Assembly: GCA_013812995.1 (NCBI GenBank)
Contig: JACCSL010000796.1
Location: forward strand, 1-9,350
Source: Ardenticatenales bacterium
Lineage (GTDB): Bacteria > Chloroflexota > Anaerolineae > Ardenticatenales > Ardenticatenaceae
DNA length: 9,350 nucleotides
Direction: 5' to 3'
Made by a program: the position numbers and the translations under genes. Under the pieces are notes generated by a model. The model saw only the letters and a list, made by a program, of their open reading frames with translations, was not told where the DNA came from and did not search any database. Positions 6,000 through 9,350 of the stretch are shown one piece after another. Each line of letters starts with the position of its first letter. Position 1 is the stretch's first letter.

Positions 6000-6800
6000 C
6001 TACGGGTCGCGTTGTAGGATGGCTTTGGTGTAGGCGATGGCAAAGCCGGCTCGCTGTACATTGCGCTGTGAGGCGTTGCCGGGCACTGTCATAACGGTGG
6101 CAATGTCGCCCCCCGCCTCACGCGCGGCAACCAGCCGCGCCGAAAGCAGAGCCTGTTGCACGCCGCGTCGGCGGAAGTTCGGTAGGGTGCTGGCCGAGAA
6201 GAGATGCGCGAGGCCATCGCGGATGAGCAGCGCACCTGAGCCCACGGGCACGCCTGCCATCCAGGCCAGAAAGCGGCGCACGCCCGGACGATGAAAGGTA
6301 ATAGTCCCCAGAGCGTAGGAAATATCAAGTTGCGCGGGTTTTGCCGTCAGCCCCGTGCTTGCCTGCAGCCATAGCCCCTCATCGTCGCTCTCTGTGATCT
6401 CGATGGCAGGGTCAAGGGCGGGCAGCGCGTCGCCGGATAGCAGATCGCGTACCTGGATATTGAAGAAGCGCACCACCCGATAGCCACGCTCCCCCAATTG
6501 CCCCATCAGCGACGCATCGGCCAGTGGGCAAAGCTCTACCTCCGCCGCCAGCGCCGCGTGGAAGTAAAAGTGCTCCACCCGCTCGATCTCGGCGGCCGTG
6601 ATGGGACCATTCATCCCAAGGCCGACGGCCCGGTTGATGGGAAAAGCCTGCCCGGTACGCACGGCGCAGCCGCCCGCGATCTCTTGCCAGGCGGCATCTG
6701 TGTCGGGATAGAGTTCTTTTAGCAGTCGCGGGTAATCCGCGATTCCCAGTGCCTCGTTCTGCTCCAACCGCCGCGCGAGGGTAACATCCATGAACAGCAT
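6000..6800 (-). CDS. GNAT-family N-acetyltransferase
   Basis: Started at 6800 this is a 266-residue cytoplasmic protein. The frame is open to an ATG at 6836, but that start lies inside the kinase gene. ATG 6800 has GAGGAG seven bases upstream, overlapping the kinase stop (6816-6814), so it is preferred; ATG 6791 is a weaker alternative. The C-terminal half is a GNAT fold: SASTLPNFRRRGVQQALLSA (about 202-221) is the acetyl-CoA pyrophosphate-binding motif A, followed by a helix and VPGNASQRNVQRAGFAIAYT (239-258), the usual N-x-x-S-x-x-x-x-x-x-x-GF segment. The N-terminal half (AVGLGMNGPIT, then VELCPLAD, then LGERGYRVVRFF) resembles a family-specific domain of uncharacterised two-lobed GNAT proteins. 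The acceptor substrate is unknown. It is placed between the sensor kinase and the channel in one apparent operon. Confidence 0.87.
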   Translation of the reverse strand: MLFMDVTLARRLEQNEALGIADYPRLLKELYPDTDAAWQEIAGGCAVRTGQAFPINRAVGLGMNGPITAAEIERVEHFYFHAALAAEVELCPLADASLMGQLGERGYRVVRFFNIQVRDLLSGDALPALDPAIEITESDDEGLWLQASTGLTAKPAQLDISYALGTITFHRPGVRRFLAWMAGVPVGSGALLIRDGLAHLFSASTLPNFRRRGVQQALLSARLVAAREAGGDIATVMTVPGNASQRNVQRAGFAIAYTKAILQRDP

Positions 6801-6813
6801 GTCGCGTCTCCTC

Positions 6814-9350
6814 TTAGCGGACCGATTCTTTTCCATTGCTTTCGCCTTCCAGCACCAGCGCCAGTTGCTCGTAGGCGAACTGGTTGACCATCTCTTTTAG
6901 CCCGAGCGCGACGGCGCTATGGGGGGGCTGGATTTCCTCCAGGTGGGCCAGCATGGCGTCCATGTCCAGTTGGATGACCGCTGCGCGGAAGCGCGTCACC
7001 CACTCCGGCGGGAGCGCGGCGACCATCGCCGAGGTGATCTCCAGCGCTTTGGCGGCGGCACCGAGCGGCGCGGATTCCTCGTACAGGTAGCGCACACCGA
7101 TCTGGCGATGCATGATCTCGAAGATGTCCGACGCGCGGAAGGGTTTGCGCATGAATTCATCGCACCCGGCGGAGAGAACCATGGCGCGCTCTTCTTCCAG
7201 GGTGCTCGCCGTCAGCGCAATGACGGCCGTGGCCTGCCCTTTCATGGTGCTCTTGATCTGGCGTACCGCCTCGTACCCGTTGAGGATGGGCATCCGCATG
7301 TCCATCCATATCAGATGCGGCTCCCACGCCTCCCAGCGCTCGACCGCCTCCTGGCCATTCTCGGCCTCTTGTACCTCAAAGCCCAGCGGCTCGAGCATCT
7401 TGCGCAGGAGTTGGCGATTGGTCCACTTGTCGTCCGCTACGAGAATGCGGTAGGTGGGCTGATCGGCTTCCAGCGCGATGACGCGGCGCGTGCTCTCCCA
7501 GGGCGCGGCCTCTTCGGCGGTCGCGGGCCGGGTGTCGATCTCAAAGGAGAAGACGGTGCCCTGCCCTACTTGGCTTCGGACCTGCATCTCGCCGCCCATG
7601 AGCTGCGCGAATTTGCGGCTGATGGGAAGGCCCAGCCCTGTTCCTTCCTGGGAGTGGCGTCCTGTGGCTGTCTGGCCAAATGCCTCGAAGAGTTGATCCA
7701 TCTCCGCAGCGGCAATGCCAGGGCCGGAGTCCTCCACCTCAAAGCGCAGCCGAGAGCCCTCTGGCATCGCCCTCACCACCGCCACGCGCACGGCGACCCC
7801 CCCCTCTTCCGTAAACTTGAGCGCGTTATTCAGCAGGTTGATGAGCACCTGGCGCAGCTTCGTCTCGTCGGTGCGGACAAATGGTGGCAGGTCGGGGTCG
7901 CGCTCGAAGAGCAGGGTAAGCTCTTTATCGTCGGCCTTGAGCGCAAACATATCCTCCATATCTTCGAGCAGTTGACGGAGGTCAAAGTTTTTCTCGTTGA
8001 GGGTGGTGCGGTTGGCCTCGATCTTGGACATATCAAGCACCTGATTGATGAGCGTCAGGAGGTGCTCGCCGCTGCGCTGGATAATTCCCATGTGCTCCCG
8101 CTCCTCCTGGCCGAGCGTGGAACTATTGCCCATGATCTGTGCAAAGCCCAGAATCGCATTAAGCGGGGAGCGCAGTTCGTGGCTCATGTTTGCCAGGAAG
8201 ACACTCTTGGCCTGATTGGCTGAAACCGCGACCTCCTTGGCCTCCTGCAACTCGTAGTTTGATTGGACGAGCGCCTCGGTACGCACCGCCACCTCCTGCT
8301 CCAGCTCGCGATTACGGGCCTGCATGGCATGGACCCGCCAGCGATAGCCGCTGACCAGCAGGACGGCCAGCGCCAGCAGCATCCCGCCCTGGAACCAGCG
8401 GGTCTCCCACCAGGGCGGCAGCACACGGATGGGCAGCGATACCTCCTGCTCGCTCCACTCGGTCCCATCCTTGTTGCTCCCCTGCACCCGAAGCACGTAG
8501 CTGCCCGGCGGAAGGCTTGTGTACGGGGCAAAGCGCCGCTCGCTGCCCACCTCATTCCAATCCGGGTCAAAATTCTCCAACTGGTAGCGGTAGCGATTCT
8601 TCTCCGGCGCGGCGTAGCTCAGCGAGGCGAACTCGAAGGAGACAATGTCCTCATTGTGCGCCAGGGTAAGTTGCTCTGTTTCCCAGATGGGAACGTCGAG
8701 CAGCAAATGATCCTTGACGCTGATGGACTGGTTGTGCAGCTGGAAATCGGTGAGAACCACCTGGGGATCATAGGGATTATCGCGGATCTGATCTGGGTAA
8801 AACGCGGTCAGTCCGCCTCGGCCCCCAAAGAACAGTTGCCCGTCCGCCGCGCGATGGTAGGAGTAGAGAGCAAAGTCATTCCCCTGCAAACCATCGACCA
8901 CATCATAGGTTCTGAAGGTTCCCTGCGCCGGGTCCATGCGGGCAAGGCCGCGCACGGTACTTAGCCATAGATGGCCCTGCTCATCTTCGAGAATCCCCTG
9001 GATGGTGGCACTGGGTAGCCCGTCGCGCTGCGTGTACCGCGTGAAGGTGTCGCTGGCGCGATCATAGCGATTGAGCCCATCCATTGAGCCCACCCAGAGC
9101 GTGCCCCCCCTGTCCTCGTAGATCGTCTGCATCCAGCCGCTCGACACGGTTGCAAGGGTCGCAGGATCATTCAGGTAGCGCTGGAAGTGCCCGCTCTCAT
9201 GGTCCAACCGGCTGAGAACACCAAGTCCGGAGCCGACCCATACATCCCCCGCCCGATCCACATAGACCGCTCGCGTATCACTGCTGCCCAGACTATCGGG
9301 ATTGTCGCGGTCGTGACGGAAGGCCGCGAACTGTTCTTGACGGGTATCAA
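6814..9350 (-). CDS. Hybrid sensor histidine kinase with propeller sensor and receiver domain (N-terminus off window)
   Basis: The frame is open from the stop at 6814 to the right edge; a GTG at 9261 is only an internal codon. Residue numbers count from the first full codon in the window (844 seen). Residues 1-190 hold the last four two-component-regulator propeller repeats (for example IYEDRGGTLWVGSMDGLNRY). A Y_Y_Y domain follows (about 227-299, RYRYQLENFDPDWNEVG), then a membrane helix (about 318-336) and a coiled coil (340-379). HisKA has SHELRSPLNAI with phospho-acceptor H390; HATPase_c has the N box (N504, N508), DSGPGI (540-545) and GTGLGL (569-574). The receiver domain (633-749) has acidic pair D639/D640, phospho-acceptor D683, T713 and K735, all intact. 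A helical tail (about 769-833) follows. The propeller presumably senses an extracellular ligand. No DNA-binding output domain is present, so a partner protein is expected. Confidence 0.95.
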   Translation of the reverse strand, partial: DTRQEQFAAFRHDRDNPDSLGSSDTRAVYVDRAGDVWVGSGLGVLSRLDHESGHFQRYLNDPATLATVSSGWMQTIYEDRGGTLWVGSMDGLNRYDRASDTFTRYTQRDGLPSATIQGILEDEQGHLWLSTVRGLARMDPAQGTFRTYDVVDGLQGNDFALYSYHRAADGQLFFGGRGGLTAFYPDQIRDNPYDPQVVLTDFQLHNQSISVKDHLLLDVPIWETEQLTLAHNEDIVSFEFASLSYAAPEKNRYRYQLENFDPDWNEVGSERRFAPYTSLPPGSYVLRVQGSNKDGTEWSEQEVSLPIRVLPPWWETRWFQGGMLLALAVLLVSGYRWRVHAMQARNRELEQEVAVRTEALVQSNYELQEAKEVAVSANQAKSVFLANMSHELRSPLNAILGFAQIMGNSSTLGQEEREHMGIIQRSGEHLLTLINQVLDMSKIEANRTTLNEKNFDLRQLLEDMEDMFALKADDKELTLLFERDPDLPPFVRTDETKLRQVLINLLNNALKFTEEGGVAVRVAVVRAMPEGSRLRFEVEDSGPGIAAAEMDQLFEAFGQTATGRHSQEGTGLGLPISRKFAQLMGGEMQVRSQVGQGTVFSFEIDTRPATAEEAAPWESTRRVIALEADQPTYRILVADDKWTNRQLLRKMLEPLGFEVQEAENGQEAVERWEAWEPHLIWMDMRMPILNGYEAVRQIKSTMKGQATAVIALTASTLEEERAMVLSAGCDEFMRKPFRASDIFEIMHRQIGVRYLYEESAPLGAAAKALEITSAMVAALPPEWVTRFRAAVIQLDMDAMLAHLEEIQPPHSAVALGLKEMVNQFAYEQLALVLEGESNGKESVR

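Noticed and set aside
6919..8223. Long plus-strand frame (434 codons) opposite the sensor kinase
   Set aside because: It is the complement of the HisKA, ATPase and receiver coding sequence. No recognisable domain, no Shine-Dalgarno and histidine/leucine-rich noise.
8263..8964. Plus-strand frame of 233 codons opposite the Y_Y_Y/propeller region
   Set aside because: Shadow of the kinase gene; no independent motif.
1..9350. tRNA, rRNA, CRISPR array, insertion sequence or transposase
   Set aside because: I saw no regularly spaced repeats, no transposase or integrase motifs and no RNA-gene signatures; almost all sequence is accounted for by the genes listed.

Overview
The window has two unlike parts. 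Positions 1-1193 are AT-rich and carry a restriction-modification (R-M) locus: the start of a divergently transcribed DNA methyltransferase (runs off the left edge), a small MerR/excisionase-type helix-turn-helix (HTH) protein, and a probable PD-(D/E)xK restriction endonuclease that overlaps the HTH gene by 4 bp. From 1198 to the right edge the DNA is GC-rich and every gene lies on the minus strand. Hand counts of one 60-base line each give 23/60 G+C at 841-900 and 43/60 at 1321-1380. The composition changes at the 4-bp gap between the convergent stop codons of the endonuclease and the next gene. This suggests the R-M locus was acquired horizontally and the minus-strand genes are the resident chromosome.

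Read in their own direction (right to left), the minus-strand genes are: a large hybrid sensor kinase (propeller repeats, Y_Y_Y domain, membrane helix, histidine kinase, receiver; N-terminus off the window), a GNAT acetyltransferase, a two-helix potassium channel with a long N-terminal cytoplasmic domain, and a single-pass membrane protein of unknown function. Gaps between these four are 13-22 bp, so they look like one transcription unit. A 112-bp gap with a good sigma70-type promoter follows. It drives a second unit: a broken P-loop NTP-binding gene (N-terminal and C-terminal parts in different frames, middle apparently lost) and an archaeal-type glycogen debranching enzyme.

The organism is a GC-rich bacterium. 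The propeller-type hybrid kinase, the archaeal-type debranching enzyme and the P-loop gene remind me of Chloroflexota (Ktedonobacteria-like), but this is recalled resemblance, not a search result.

The most interesting region is the R-M control region. A perfect 15-bp palindrome (273-287) overlaps the proposed HTH start codon and supplies a consensus -35 for the divergent methyltransferase. The HTH protein occupies the place of a classical C (controller) protein but looks like the MerR/excisionase HTH family rather than the usual XRE-like fold. It could therefore regulate both arms of the system. The second notable item is the P-loop gene, caught after an internal deletion and frameshift.
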